A DNA stretch of 64,000 bases from Pteria penguin (Eukaryota; Mollusca; Bivalvia; Pterioida; Pteriidae), in assembly GCA_035048485.1 (NCBI GenBank), contig CM068590.1, forward strand, positions 15,781,798 through 15,845,797, in the 5' to 3' direction. Both the position numbers and the translations under genes were made by a program. This document shows positions 21,161 through 33,130 of the stretch, piece after piece. The notes beneath the pieces are model-generated. The model worked only from the letters and a program-made list of their open reading frames with translations. It did no database searches and was not told where the DNA came from. The first letter of the stretch is position 1. Every line of letters starts with the position of its first letter.

Positions 21161-22179
21161 AGGTAATATTGAGAATATAGGCTGCATTACAACATTTTCT
21201 AAATTTTCTCAAAGGTCAAGGTCTAACTAGAAGTTACACTAAAAGTTTTTGTACTCGTTGATAGATCTACGAATCAAAATTCTTATCTGGACTGTACTTA
21301 TGTAGAAGAGAAGTTACGCTTATTTGAAAAAGAGCTGTCTAATCCATCGAATGCTGAGGACCTCATTCATGTGAAAAGTAAGACATTAGCTCTTTTGGAC
21401 ATTTGTCCAAATGAGGTAAAGATAGAAATTTACTTTGTGACTTTGACTATAACCGAAATCCTCTGACATATTTTTCCTTCTAAACATGGGGGCATCAGTG
21501 TTTCATAAATATGCTTTATTTTCATAATTTGATCCCACTGGGTCACAGCTTGGTCATTTGAATCATTGTTTTGTAATCTGGCTCTAGCAGTTTCCTGTTC
21601 TTATTTACAGTAAGGTGGTAAATTGATAATCATGATACAAGGTTTTAAGACATTTATGAAATTCCCTCTTTATAACCCTCCCACACGGTAATCAGCACAA
21701 CTGGGACAATGTCAATAACTGTAATATTGTTTTGGTTGCAAGCTAGATATTTTTTAATTAAAAATTATAATAAAGAAAATCTACTATCTAAATTTTAATA
21801 TGAGACATGTTGATTTTTAAATTCAAATCCAAAACAAGGAAAAAATAAAATAAAAAAAGATAAAAAATAGTAAAAAAAAAAAAAAGTACACGCCCCCCCC
21901 CCTTCTGAAAGAAAACTCCAAAACACCCCCCAAATCACACAAACGAACCCCCCACCCACCCCCAAAAATACCAAAAAAACAAAAAAAAAAACCCAAAAAA
22001 TAATAAAAAAAAAAAAAAAAAAAAAAAAAAACACGAAACAAGAGAATACCCCTTCGGGGTTCTATCAGTAAGGGTGCAGTGATATTGTCATGGGTGTACA
22101 TGTCTACATGTATCTATAGTGCCATTGGGGACACACAAACCAAAATATCAAGGCCCCGTGTCTTACGCTTAAACAGTTA
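21161..22179 (+). other. Non-coding stretch with A-rich and C-rich low-complexity DNA
   Basis: 21838-22033 is a purine/pyrimidine-skewed run of A tracts broken by CCCCCCCCC and CCCCACCCACCCCC (poly-T/poly-G on the other strand). The Phe/Gly-rich minus-strand frames over it are artefacts of composition. 21161-21800 shows no gene. Confidence 0.6.
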
Positions 22180-22345
22180 CATTGAAGGAGATCAAAGGTC
22201 ACAGTCAAAGGTCACATGATAAAAATTTTGGTACCAACGGAAAGGTATTGCAACTAGGAACACGGTTAAAAGTTATTACCAATGTTAAAGTTTTTGTGAC
22301 AAACGGACAGACACCAGACAGACGACGGATATTTAATGTCCCCAC
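22180..22345 (-). repeat. Truncated copy of the TGACCTT-rich dispersed repeat
   Basis: The reverse complement reads GTCTGTCCGTTTGTCACAAA AACTTTAACATTGGTAATAA CTTTT... then GGTACCAAAATTTT and TGACCTTTGACTGTGACCTT, parallel to 17060-17220. Confidence 0.6.
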
Positions 22346-22890
22346 GTTTTCGCGAAAAGCGGTGGACAACAAGCAAACCAACAATACAGTGATATATATT
22401 TTCTTTCAAATGAATTATAGAATGTACTGTGCGTCCGGATGCAAGTGTATTTATTACCGTTGCTTTTAAATTATCGTGTTTCTTCACTACTATGTCTATG
22501 AAATACTGATAATGAGTATGAATACTTGTTCAAGTTCCTTACCGTTTTAATGATCCTCTTCTTTACTGCAAAACAAACGACTTATTTCTTTAAATGGTCT
22601 ACTTTCTATTGTGCATGCTTTTCTTTTAAATAAACAGGACAATCTAGTTAACTAATCTCATCAACGACATCGGGCAGATCGACCGCCAGCTGTGATAACG
22701 ATTTCATACTAAAATTTATTTATAACGCGCAGCGCCTATTCGGTTAATGTCTATGGAATGGGTGTCCAGGACAGACTATGTCAGGAGATACAAGATACTG
22801 AATAATGCTGGAATTCAGATGCTGTTATATTTCATTCAAAGAAATAACTTTAAACACTGTTTCTGTTGTGGGTTCTTTTATTTATTTATT

Positions 22891-23065
<175 letters not shown>

Positions 23066-23349
23066 CAAGGACTTCCCTGTTATTATTATTATGGACCTCT
23101 GAGACTGACAGTGTCAAATAATATTTGAATCTCCCGTTTATACATTATCCATGCCTGTGTGCAAAGAGATACTATTTCAATTTTTTGGTAACATATTTAA
23201 AATATTTAGGATATCTAGTACTCATGGCGTTGTTTTAGCATAGATAGTTCCCCGTATAGACCTCCCTTTAATAGTGAGATCCATGATAAGTTTCAAATTC
23301 ATTTTTAATCCATAAAAAATAATATTTCTAATATTCGAACCTAAGTTGA

Positions 23350-23655
23350 TTTACCCTAAAAGAGTAAAAAGCGCATTGGCACAAAAATAATAATAAAATA
23401 ATAATAATAATAAAAGAAAGAAAAAAGGGGGAGATGAGGTTAAGGTTATTTTTACTACGTCATTTTCTCTATCGGGAATATTACATCCTAGTTTAGTTCA
23501 ACACGGGGTGGGGTGGGGTGGGGGATCCAGTCTCTCCTAGAAAGGGTAAACAGCGCATTGGCGCACAAAGGGGGGGGGTTAGTTTGAGGTTATCTTTACT
23601 ACGTAATTTTCTCCGTAGTGAATATTGCATCCCAGTTTAGTTCATCTAGGAGTAT
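23350..23655 (+). repeat. ~180-bp tandem duplication, two diverged units
   Basis: Unit 1 (AGAGTAAAAAGCGCATTGGC ... CCTAGTTTAGTTCA) and unit 2 (AAAGGGTAAACAGCGCATTG ... CCCAGTTTAGTTCA) share GAGGTTA..TTATNTTTACTAC and GGGAATATTNCATCC. A GGGGTGGGGTGGGGTGGGGG run separates them. Confidence 0.75.
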
Positions 23656-23714
23656 GGTGGACTGGCGGATCCAGTCTGGAAAAGCAAATGAACTTCTCTA
23701 TATACACCAAGGAA

Positions 23715-23995
23715 TGTGACCGTGGCCTAGTGGTATCGTGCTGGACTCCTGATCGGGAGGCCGGGGTTCGGGCCCCGCTCTGGTGATGCCGGTGTCTTGT
23801 CTTTCGGATGAGACAGTAAAAACCGAGGCCCCGTGTCGTAATATGCATGGCACGTTAAACATCCCTCACTGCTTCGGGTGGGTCCGTTGCAAAGGTCAAA
23901 ATTTGTATGCCCCGCATCAGGCAGATGCCGTCACCACATACGTGAAATATTCGTGGTGTGACGTAAAACAAAAATCAACCAATCAATTAATGTGA
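23715..23995 (+). mobile_element. tRNA-derived SINE (family 1), plus strand
   Basis: A box TGGCCTAGTGG at 23723-23733 and B box GGTTCGGGCCC at 23765-23775, then the body (ACCGAGGCCCCGTGTCGTAA, GGGTGGGTCCGTTGCAAAGG, GCCGTCACCACATACGTGAA) and tail CAACCAATCAATTAA. It is the best-preserved head of the three SINE loci. Confidence 0.85.
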
Positions 23996-24079
23996 TCCAG
24001 ACAAATATTACATAAGGTACATTACTGAAAATGCCATACCAAGATCTATGTAACTGCATCTGGGCATGATCCAGTCAAA

Positions 24080-24480
24080 CCGCTCGTTATGGAGAACGTG
24101 AACTCAAACCACTGGGACACAAAAATACCATCAGCGTGCACAACAGACAATGAACCTCGAAAAGTAACTCCCCTACACCCTCAAGCAAATGGATATGTCG
24201 AGAAATTAATAAAACCTTAACGAAGATAATTAAAGCCGCAAACATTGAAAGACAAAATAAAAATTACGCACAAGAACTTCACCATTTTCTGAGAAATTAC
24301 CGAACAACATCACAATTGAAACTTCACGCAGTAGAACGTCTTTTCTTCAGAAAAAAAAATTAAAAGAAGCTACATGTAATGTCGAAATTACCAATCAAAA
24401 GTCCGCTACGAAATAAAGGTACGTCCGAAGAAGACACAGAAACCAGCGAGATATCGAGATTAGTGAAATGAAGTTCTTGA
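24080..24480 (+). pseudogene. Ty3/Gypsy-type integrase fragment
   Basis: Reads RKVTPLHPQANGYVEK around 24158-24205, the DDE-domain segment with catalytic Glu (GAG 24200-24202), then after a 1-nt loss NKTLTKIIKAANIERQNKNY, AQELHHFLRNYRTTSQ and AVERLFFRKK. It is distinct from the integrase-OTU family. Frameshifts and lack of flanking domains show a dead retrotransposon relic. Confidence 0.75.
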
Positions 24481-25200
24481 TAGAAAATGTGAAAAGTCAT
24501 ATTCTATATCATGTAATATAAAATCATTGTCAAAATTTCTGTTTGAAATGACAAAGTATTTTTAATACGATCACATATTAATTTATTCATTAATGATACC
24601 GATTCATTTTGTACATATATCCAGAGACATAGGCTAGTTGAAAGCAGTCTAGGTCTCTGATATATCGTATTTGATCTAAATTTTCATGCAGTCAACTGTC
24701 ATGTTAATTTTGTGTCAGTATTAATTGCTTTACAGAGATTCGGACATCGTGAACTTTAACACTTGTAGTTTTATACTGCTGTCGTATCTTCCGTTTAGAT
24801 TAGCTGAAACGTGCATACACTTTCTATGACATTTAATTTAGAGATCAATCGAGAGACTCGTTACACTTTGTAAACGCACGTTATATTCTAAGATAATTGG
24901 CTAAATTGCTTCACTTTATCTGTGAGTATCGAGATCGAGACAGTCAACTTTTCACATTAACTGCGAACTTTATATGTCGTCGACACTAATCTATATATTT
25001 CCGAATATTTTCATGATATCTTATTTTATTTTAAGTAATCATAACTTTTCAATAAACAAAGAAATGTTAGATGCAATATCCAAATATATTAGTCACGTGA
25101 TTCTGTACCAATTTATTTGTAATGCATACCTACGTGTTGGTCAGTCTACCAGCTAGCGTGTACCTCAGAGCAGCTTACGTACTATGAGTCTATGTACATA
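24481..25200 (+). other. AT-rich spacer, no recognised gene
   Basis: No exon or element was recognised between the integrase fragment and the 84-bp hairpin. The 60-codon frame at 24974-25156 is unremarkable. Confidence 0.4.
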
Positions 25201-25284
25201 TGTTACACCATTGTTTAATACATTTAGTATGTTCAACATTATTATAACAATCTAATACTAAATGTTTTAAACATTAGTGTAACA
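25201..25284. mobile_element. 84-bp hairpin MITE with TGTTACAC/GTGTAACA ends
   Basis: Perfect 8-bp termini TGTTACAC and GTGTAACA, palindromic arms (TTTAGTA/TACTAAA) and the same core AACATTATTATAACAATCTA as 13933-14035. The TGTTA start fits the 5'-TGTNR ends I recall for Ginger DNA transposons. No clean 4-bp target duplication (CATA against CAAA). Confidence 0.6.
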
Positions 25285-27476
25285 CAAATGTTGATAGATA
25301 TAGAAACTAAACTATATAGCAATATTACAGAAACTATATGTTTATCAATGTACCTACTTGGGAAACATTTGTCTACAGCACTGTCTTTATTTAGTAAGAT
25401 AATTAACTTGGAGCAAACTTACAAAAATTCTTTCTATCGATGTCAACGTGACAAAACACATTGTAGATGAGTACAAAATTGTTTCTCTTAGAATCTTTAA
25501 GATGTTGATGAATCGTAGTAGGTATGAAGAACTCAAGTTTCCCTACATATGTTGCTGTTCAACCAGATTTGTCAAGGAGTGGATCCGAGGGGGGGGGGGG
25601 GGGGGGGGGGCATCAAATACTGCAGAGTGTACCCTGTCGTGAAAGACTTGTCAAACTCGCTGCACACACACACACACATCCACACACATATTTATATATA
25701 CATCATTTTTATAAATGCTTTATTTATAAATCTTTTCAATCTTACCTACTCAGCTGTGTTTAAATCAAGTGAAAAAAATTATTTAATACTTGCAAATAAT
25801 CATTTAAAATTAATACCTAATATGCGTTTATTGAATAATTGCAAAGTAACTGGAAATACGTGCTAATACAAGTAGGCGGGTGTAATAATAAAAATTGACC
25901 CCGTTATCAATGTTAAAAACCGACCAGTAAGTCAATTTTCAATGCTAAATTTGGTTCAAAAGTCATTGAAAATTGACACACGCCGTTAGATTTTGACTCC
26001 CCATGGGATAATTTTTCAACGATTTTTAATTTTAATTTTATATATATTATAACCTTGATAACTGAGTTTGGACATAAGAAATGTCTCTCACCATTCCTTC
26101 TCATTTCCCCTTCCATATAACCTTTGCCTCCTCCTTACCTAACGGGGGAAATCGGGCTTCGCAATGGGTGCATATTGTCAGACGTTTATACATAGTGGTT
26201 GTAGATCAGCTCTTCAATGTTTTATGTAGTTTGGATTTCCAAAGTTTTGGTCTTTAACATCACTGAAGAGACATTATTTGTAGATATGCGCATCCGGTGC
26301 ACTAAATTATAACGTATGCATGTATGTTATGATATTTAGTTCCCTCATTTACACTTCTTCCTAAAATAGATTTCCCCTGTAAAGGATATTCTTTTTTAGA
26401 TTTCCCATCTTACAAGATACCATCATAACCCCTACTCCATAATGAGCGGGCGTGCAGGCCTGGTTTAATTTCATAATAAAACTTTTAACTTTAAATAAAA
26501 AAAAAAACTTCTTTCTCCGTGTGTGTATATGTTTTGAATTTAAAAGAAATGGGGCACATGTACATGATGAAAAGGGCGTTATAGAATTTTGCTCACACAT
26601 TAAGTCTTGAATTTCATCATAAATTTCAATTGAAATTTATCTTATTTGAGTATGTATATTCTTAGAACAGAACGTTTCAAAGACAACTATCTAGTGTTGT
26701 TAACATATTTTTTTTTACAAAACATTATATTACCTATAAAATATTACAGAATTCTAACAGGGAAAAAGTAGATATATACATGGGGTCAAGATATGTGGTT
26801 TGGGGGTGATTTTATACTCGAATTGCATTTCTTAAATGGTAGTATTGTCCTATAAAATACTACAATTTATAAGGTTGAAATTGAATTATTCAAAATGACC
26901 ACTAAGTACTCCTTAAAGAGGAGTTTGAAACTTTTTCATATTGAGGCATTAATTAATGTTGAAATATGAACACCCCTCCCTATAAAGTATCATTTCTCAT
27001 AGACAACACCAGTTGTTGATTTAAAATTCGCTTAGTACACTGTTTGATCATATTTTCAGTGGTAGATTTAAGGACAAACCCGGCACTCCCCTCTTATATT
27101 CGTATAGGTTATATATCCGTTGGAATTAATTAACTCTATTTTCCAATTCAACTATGCGTTGAGACTTTACTAGAACGCTGTTCCCGCGGAATTCATTTCC
27201 GTAATAACTGACAACACCGAAGCAGTTCTGAAGTTTATACCTATGTTTTAATATCCGATCATGAAACGAGGAAAGATGAGTAAGTTTTTTGAAGCTGAAA
27301 TGCGACAAAGAACATAAAACAAAACAAAACTTGCTGCAGAAGAATTGAATAGAAGGTACTTACTCCCAAATTTTGTGGCAAATCTAGTTTATACAATACT
27401 AATTCTTTAGTTGATATTTGCTATGACATGTCAAAGTACGGTTATGTATAATATACGGCACCGTCAAATTGATATT
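25285..27476 (+). other. AT-rich spacer with poly-G and CA microsatellites
   Basis: Holds a ~20-bp G run next to GTGGATCCGAG (25583-25611) and (CA)n at 25662-25690. Frames of 60-105 codons here cross these repeats and are not credible genes. 27126-27308 (minus) is unsupported. Confidence 0.45.
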
Positions 27477-27935
27477 GGGGGGGGGGGGGGGGGGAAGCCT
27501 GGGATGTTTGGGAAAAAAATTCTGCCCTGATTTTGACTAAAAAAATATGATCTTGCTCAGTCACACAATGAAAAAATAATCTGTCTCCAATAAATTACCG
27601 TAATCTAAAATCATACATTGGAAAAAATTAAGTGATAAAACTCAATTTTTCCTGGATAGCTTTGATCGACAGAATTATACAAAACACAACAGTTTGTGTT
27701 ATTATGATCTTTTGTTCTTCATCAGTTCAGTCATGGGCAAACCTACCATATTTTTAACTTGAATTTGATGGCAAAATCATCAGATAGTTCGGATTTCTAT
27801 AGGTACTAACTGTGCACCTCTTATAGCAGATTTGTTTCTATATTGTTATGTGGGGTGGGGTTTCATGTATTCTATTAAAAATCTATACGATTCAACCTTA
27901 TTGAGATGTTGGATGATACATCTAGTTACATGTAC

Positions 27936-28439
27936 ATGCATCTTGATGACATCTTAGTTATTGATAACCCAGAGTTTAAAAGATATTTAGCTAACGTATA
28001 CCCACCTAAACTTCAGTAAAACAAAGCCAGTATTTGTGATACAGAAACACCTTTCTTTGACCTATACATTAAGACAATTAACAATAAAATTCATACAAAA
28101 ATTTATGATAAACATGACGATTTTAGATTTCCTGTGGTAAATTTCCCTTAGTTGGAAAGTTACAGATATTCCTAGACTAGACTCCCAGCATGTGGTATCT
28201 ATAAAATTCAGTTTTTTCGATTTGCCAGCGCCTGCACTAACGTTTTGGAGTTTCATACAAAAAAAAAATTACAAATAATGTTTGAACTTCTAACTCTGGG
28301 TTACAAGTATCATAAACTTAGAAAAGCCTTCGGAAATTGTTTTACGTCCTATTCAGAACTTTTATCTAAATTCGGAAATATTACTTTATATCCAATGGAA
28401 TTTCCCATCCCAATTTCTGCGTTGATCTTGTGTACATAA
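27936..28439 (+). pseudogene. Retroelement reverse-transcriptase fragment (Penelope-like or related)
   Basis: One frame, broken by stops at three places, reads MHLDDILVIDNPEFKRYLAN, VYPPKLQ, NKASICDTETPFFDLYIKTI, IYDKHDDFRFPVVNFP, CGIYKIQFFRFASACTNVLE F and GYKYHKLRKAFGNCFTSYSE LLSKF. YLDD-type RT core followed by DTE.PFLDL, IYDKRDDF and GYRYHKLRK is a recurring pattern of invertebrate retroelement RTs. Assignment to a particular order is uncertain. Confidence 0.7.
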
Positions 28440-29126
28440 GAGGGTTCCAACAAGTTTATCTAGTCGGGTTCCAAAATAGTGAAAGGCCTTCGTGATTTAC
28501 AATAGTATGACCCCAAGATCATCAAAAAGACAATAATTCGTGTATCAACCCCTTCTACACTCTTCTATAAAAATTTTGACTTGAACGCTGATTAACAGGT
28601 GGGCGGGGACTATATGGTGGGCCTTGTTGAACCCTTTTTATATGGCAGGGGGCATATAGTGTTGCACCCTGTCATTCCCTCATTTTGTCATTCCGAAACC
28701 TTGTCATCACAACTCCTTCCAAACCATTCATCAGAATTTCACCAAACTTCACATGTAAGTAGGGCAGCATATGTAGATGTGCATGAAGGGAAGCAACTCT
28801 GCTGATAATTTTTTTTCAGGAGTTATGGGACTTTGAAATTAGAAAATGTGCATTGCATGTGGCTGAACCTTCATTGAATTTTCAAATATTAGTTCTGTGG
28901 CAATTATATTTCACTACCTTTGCTGCCAGCGGGGGCACCTGTGTCGCACAGACACATTAAAATTCTAGTTCAATGAAGAAATGGTCCTAAACCTCATTCC
29001 TTCTTATTGTTAATAAGTACTCTTACATATCAATTAATTAAGGCAGAACACAGTTTACGGTTCATGAGGGGTGGACAGGGAGTAGTAGCAACCCGAGGTA
29101 AATTTTGAAGCGTATTTATATCTTTA
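28440..29126 (+). other. 3' remainder of the retroelement relic and non-coding flank
   Basis: Contains GCCAGCGGGGGCACCTGTGT CGCACAGACACATTAAAATT CTAGT at 28925-28970, a phrase that looks like a repeat end. No gene is seen. Confidence 0.4.
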
Positions 29127-29132
29127 TGTGCT

Positions 29133-30156
29133 CAGTCTTTCCGAAAAATAGTTTACATCACTAGCCGGTAGGGCTAGTCCAGCCCAAACTTTTACTAGCC
29201 AGAGGAAAATTCTGCTAGCCCAGACAAAAAGTCTTTAATCTTGATAAATCATAATTTTATAATTCATTGTTGTACACGAATTATTAGTCATAATCATTAT
29301 TACACTTGTCATTGCACTAAATTTTGCGTATTGAAAAGCATGTCATTCACCAGGAAGTATCTGCAATTTGCAAGACTAAAACGATACACTACCCTCAGGA
29401 TGTGCGCACATCCATCATTTTGTATAAGACAAAGATACATATATTATATGCATTCATGAATGCATTCACGAATAGAAATAGAAATTTGAAAACCACAACA
29501 CATTTAATCATCTTAATTTCATTACCTATCTGAGTGCAAGATTTCTGGTAAATCACTTGCTTGGTCATTAGATAGATACATTAAAGATAATTTATCTGAC
29601 TATACTGTAGAGGAAGTTTACAGTAATATGTTTTGAATTCAATTTTTAAAGTTCTATTTGCGTTTTTGAGAGGTCGTTTTCTTTTTGTATTCAGAATTTC
29701 CTCTGATAAATTAAACTGCAAAAATCATGTAAAATTTTTCAATAAATCTGAGTTTTAAAACAAATCAAAATGTTCCAAATAAGATATAATATGCCATCAT
29801 TGACGAAGTGTTTAAGAAATCAAAAACATTCGCTTGTCTAAAATTGTACTGCATGGAGATATAGAAGATTATTTAACACTAGAGATTATAAAACGAAAGT
29901 CTAACAGCTGAATGGAACTAAAATTCAGACAGTTGCATCAAACATCGAGTCAAAAGAAAATATCGAGCCGAATTAAAATTGCAATGAATCGTTTCAGTCC
30001 TACTAGCAATGCGTTATCTTTTGTTCTCAAAAATTTCTTTTACTGAGACATCGATATTTTACTAGCCAGTCGGGCTTTTTCAAAAGCAAATTTTACTAGC
30101 CCAAGGGAATTTTTGGTAGCCTCGGGCGTCGGGCTAGTAAGTTTTCGTAAAGACTG
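29133..30156. mobile_element. 1,024-bp non-autonomous TIR element with 6-bp target duplication
   Basis: The left end CAGTCTTTCCGAAAAATAGT TTACATCACTAGCC pairs with the right end GGGCTAGTAAGTTTTCGTAA AGACTG. TGTGCT flanks both ends exactly (29127-29132 and 30157-30162). CTAGCC(CGA)-rich subterminal blocks lie at both ends. No transposase frame inside. Confidence 0.75.
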
Positions 30157-30790
30157 TGTGCTTAAAGTATTTGGATAGAGCTCAGTGAGATAAATTCAAG
30201 ACAGTTTTCCTTTTGGTGATACATCAATTTTACTATAAGTTATGGCAGTTTGAAGATGCCAAATTTTTACATTTTCGTAGATGTTTTTCCTTTTTATAAT
30301 TCATGATTGATTTTGCGACTAAGACGGAACAGACATTTCTCACATTTTCAGAATTTGTGTCTTAACTCTGTCAGTTTATTTTTCCTGGGTAGCCTCTTTC
30401 CTTCACACCCCTACCCCCTTCTCTCCTTCCTCGTCCTCCTGCTTCCAGTCTCATCCTCATTTCAGTATATAGCATCATTATGACAGACTTAAATCGTCTT
30501 TACATAGCTGAGATAGGTTTGAGCAGATTTTTGTCAAAAATAACAATGTTTACGATCAAATTTGTATAACTGTACAACAATTTTTTATTGGTGAAAAAAT
30601 ATTACCTTGCTCTGGCTCTTCCAAAAACGAAATTCCCTTGCCCCAAGGTTGAGGTAAAATATAATCTGGTCCGGTTGGAAAACACAGCCCCCCCCCCCCC
30701 CCGATAATCAAAAGGACGGTGGCTAACGATCTTTTGTTCTTCTATAACGATTCTGTACAAAATTTTGAGAGGAGAAATGAGAGACCCCAA
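30157..30790 (+). other. Spacer with a C run
   Basis: AT-rich and non-coding; a ~15-bp C run lies at 30688-30702. The minus-strand 100-codon frame over it depends on low-complexity Gly codons. Confidence 0.45.
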
Positions 30791-31626
30791 GGGTGGATCC
30801 AGGATTTCCGAAAAGGGGGAGGGATTTACTTTTTCGAAATTGCGAACTGGACTTTGTTTTTTTGTGTTCAAAGTCTTCCTGCCCCTCCCACCCCCTTTCC
30901 TCATAAAAATTAAATGGTTGCTAACTAAGAAATGTTATGACTAACTTAAACTAAATACACATTTATCTCCGAAATGGAGGAAAGGAGGACGTATATATTC
31001 TAAAACGAGATGGTGGCGTAGCTTAAAACTTAAAATTCAGAAAATTCAGAAATCAAACAACAACAAAATCAAAAAGACGAAAAGGTAGGGACCCTCGGGG
31101 GGGGGGGGGGAGGGGGGGGAGCATCAAGCCTCAAATGGGTCCAAGATGAATCACTGGTAAGGGGGTCAGAGTGCGAGGTGAAACTCCTCGAAATTTCAGC
31201 GAATTTAGAATTTTGATATTGAGAATTCCATTAAAAAAACAATGCCAACTGCTGTAAAATTTTACGAAAACAGCATATACATTGTACATTCAAATACATG
31301 TAAATATCAATCATAGTAGACCTATATCCTACGAACTTGTGTGTATATATTTCTGTTTTTGCATGAAGAGCGGTAAATTCATCTGAACTTATTCCTTACA
31401 TGTCATGAATGCCAGTGTTTTCATTTAAAAGCTACGCGTTTTTAATTTAAAGAGGTATGTATTATACAAGTGGGGAAAATTCTATTCAATTCATGCAAAG
31501 TTTACTCGCAATTTCAAGGAAACAAGCAAGCCCCCAAGCGTTTTAAGCCTTGGTCTTGCATCAGGGACTGAATGCTGTGTGAAAAATTTTGCTCACCCCC
31601 TAATATTAAATCTTGGATCCGCCCCC
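30791..31626. mobile_element. Possible 836-bp TIR element with GGATCC-type ends
   Basis: GGGTGGATCCAGGATTT on the left faces TAAATCTTGGATCCGCCCCC on the right. The same end text (GGCGGATCCAGGATTTCCGA) starts the dispersed repeat at 11538. A G run (31098-31120) lies inside. No target duplication was found, so boundaries are tentative. Confidence 0.4.
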
Positions 31627-31925
31627 GAACACGTCTAATTAGATCGAAATTTGCCATTGCCCAACGTAAAATTTAGACGATACGTAACTGACCATTGCGC
31701 AAACAAGAACTACACAGCATGAATTGCATTTCAAGGGTAATTTTTAACGTTAAAATATGATCCAACACTGCGGATCGATTTTCAGCGAGGGTGACATTTT
31801 CATGCCAGGGTCACATTTTCACGCGTCCGTGCGGTCAATTAATAACGGATTAGGTCTATTTTTAAGGTAAAACTTCGACTCTTAAACCGTTGAAAACTAA
31901 TTCGTGGGTCAGTTCTCAACGGGGA

Positions 31926-32174
31926 GGGGGCCAGGTAGTGCAGTTGGGAGCGCGCTCGCTTCTCACAAATGCGACCCGGGTTGGATTCCCGATGTGGTAT
32001 GTGAGATGGTGGGGCTGTCACCAACCTGGCTTCGTGGGTTTTCTCCGGGTACTCCGGTTTCCTCCCACACAAACGACACCCTTACGCGAAGATCTGTGCC
32101 AACGAGCAAGATTTATATAAGTTGTTAACTTGTTTCTTAATCGCTGTAAATAAATAAAGTTTAATTTTTTTTTT
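31926..32174 (+). mobile_element. tRNA-derived SINE (family 2) with perfect 15-bp target duplication
   Basis: The head GTAGTGCAGTTGGGAGCGCG has an A box, and GGGTTGGATTCC (31978-31989) is the B box. The body has GTGGGTTTTCTCCGGGTACT CCGGTTTCCTCCCAC, a domain widely conserved in invertebrate SINEs (possibly Nin-DC). The tail is AATAAATAAAGTTTAATTTT T. AGTTCTCAACGGGGA flanks it at 31911-31925 and 32175-32189. Confidence 0.92.
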
Positions 32175-32436
32175 AGTTCTCAACGGGGATCACTTTTTAA
32201 TGTTACACCGGAATGGGAAGATGTAATTAGGTATAGACCTGTTCAGTTAGCGGGTGATCATGAATGCAAAAACTGCAATATATTGTATTATTTACTTACA
32301 TGCATGCATAAAAACAAGTACTGTACGCGAAGTAACGAGTCATAAGTATTTGCAGTCCGACATTTCTCTGTATCAGTCAGTGTTCGATACCTTTGGGAGC
32401 ACAACCTGAGCTTATCGCCATATTTTCAACTGGAAT

Positions 32437-32808
32437 ATGAAACGCAGCACTTTTCAATTCGTCAACAATATGAATATACCAAGTAGATTTACACCAGATA
32501 GAATAGCAAAAAAAAAAAAAAAATATGCGAGAAAATTGGATTTCCCGTTTTTCATTTCGTGTTTACAAGATTCAATATTAAAACATGTTTTGCTTGGACC
32601 GCCTTTAAGAAGAAGACGGAAATTGCTGATTTCGAAGTATTTGCTTGTTCTATTTGTGGCGATAAGAAACAACGTACATTCTTATCTTAGATGTCTAATC
32701 ACATCATTTATCACTCAAAGCAATTATCCATTATATAACAAAGGTCATCCACAAAGAAATTTAGATATCTGCAATGCCCGCGTGAAACTCAGGAACGTGG
32801 GGATCAGA
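32437..32808 (+). other. 123-codon open frame of unknown meaning
   Basis: Frame with basic composition, an A-run-encoded KKKKK and no recognised motif. Its 3' part overlaps, in another frame, the start of an OTU-domain fragment, so it is probably not a real product. It may include the diverged N-terminal part of that fragment. Confidence 0.2.
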
Positions 32809-33130
32809 TAATGAATTACTCTGATGTGCGCACTTTTTGGATGTGAATATCTTGGTATATAGTGCCTATGGATCTAAACTTGACTGTTTGAAATTCAGTC
32901 CTTGTGATTCAAACGAGACTTCGTGTGCAGCAATTTATCTGTATCATAGAAATGAATATCACCATGACGTTGTTACATCTATGGACATTATGGATGAAGG
33001 TCAATATAAACAGATAGAAGATATAATTACAGTTGTTGTTGCTGATAGTGAAGAAGAGATGTCCATAGTGAATATTAATTTTGAAGGTACTAAACATTTA
33101 CTATTTTGCATAAAATGTAGGGCCAAGTAA
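32775..33130 (+). pseudogene. C-terminal half of a second, unrelated OTU-domain gene
   Basis: One frame reads GTWGSDNELL, a TGA (32822-32824), then CAHFLDVNILVYSAYGSKLD, LKFSPCDSNETSCAAIYLYH RNEYHHDVVTSM. GTW.(T/S)D.E, the INVYS.YG strand and the terminal H-x-D before VV are OTU landmarks. Another TGA lies at 32783-32785. The GDGNC half with the catalytic Cys is not found upstream; a SINE sits ~600 bp to the left. Confidence 0.65.

Noticed and set aside
21795..22101. Phe/Gly-rich minus-strand frames of 79-92 codons
   Set aside because: They come from A tracts and C runs on the plus strand; no protein-like composition.
23715..23790. Possible tRNA gene
   Set aside because: A and B boxes are present but the body continues as a SINE and no acceptor-stem pairing closes after the B box.
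28599..28805. 68-codon plus-strand frame
   Set aside because: No motif, no splice sites, lies in relic flank.
30602..30904. 100-codon Arg/Gly-rich minus-strand frame
   Set aside because: Spans a C run and a transposon-end-like segment; composition-driven.
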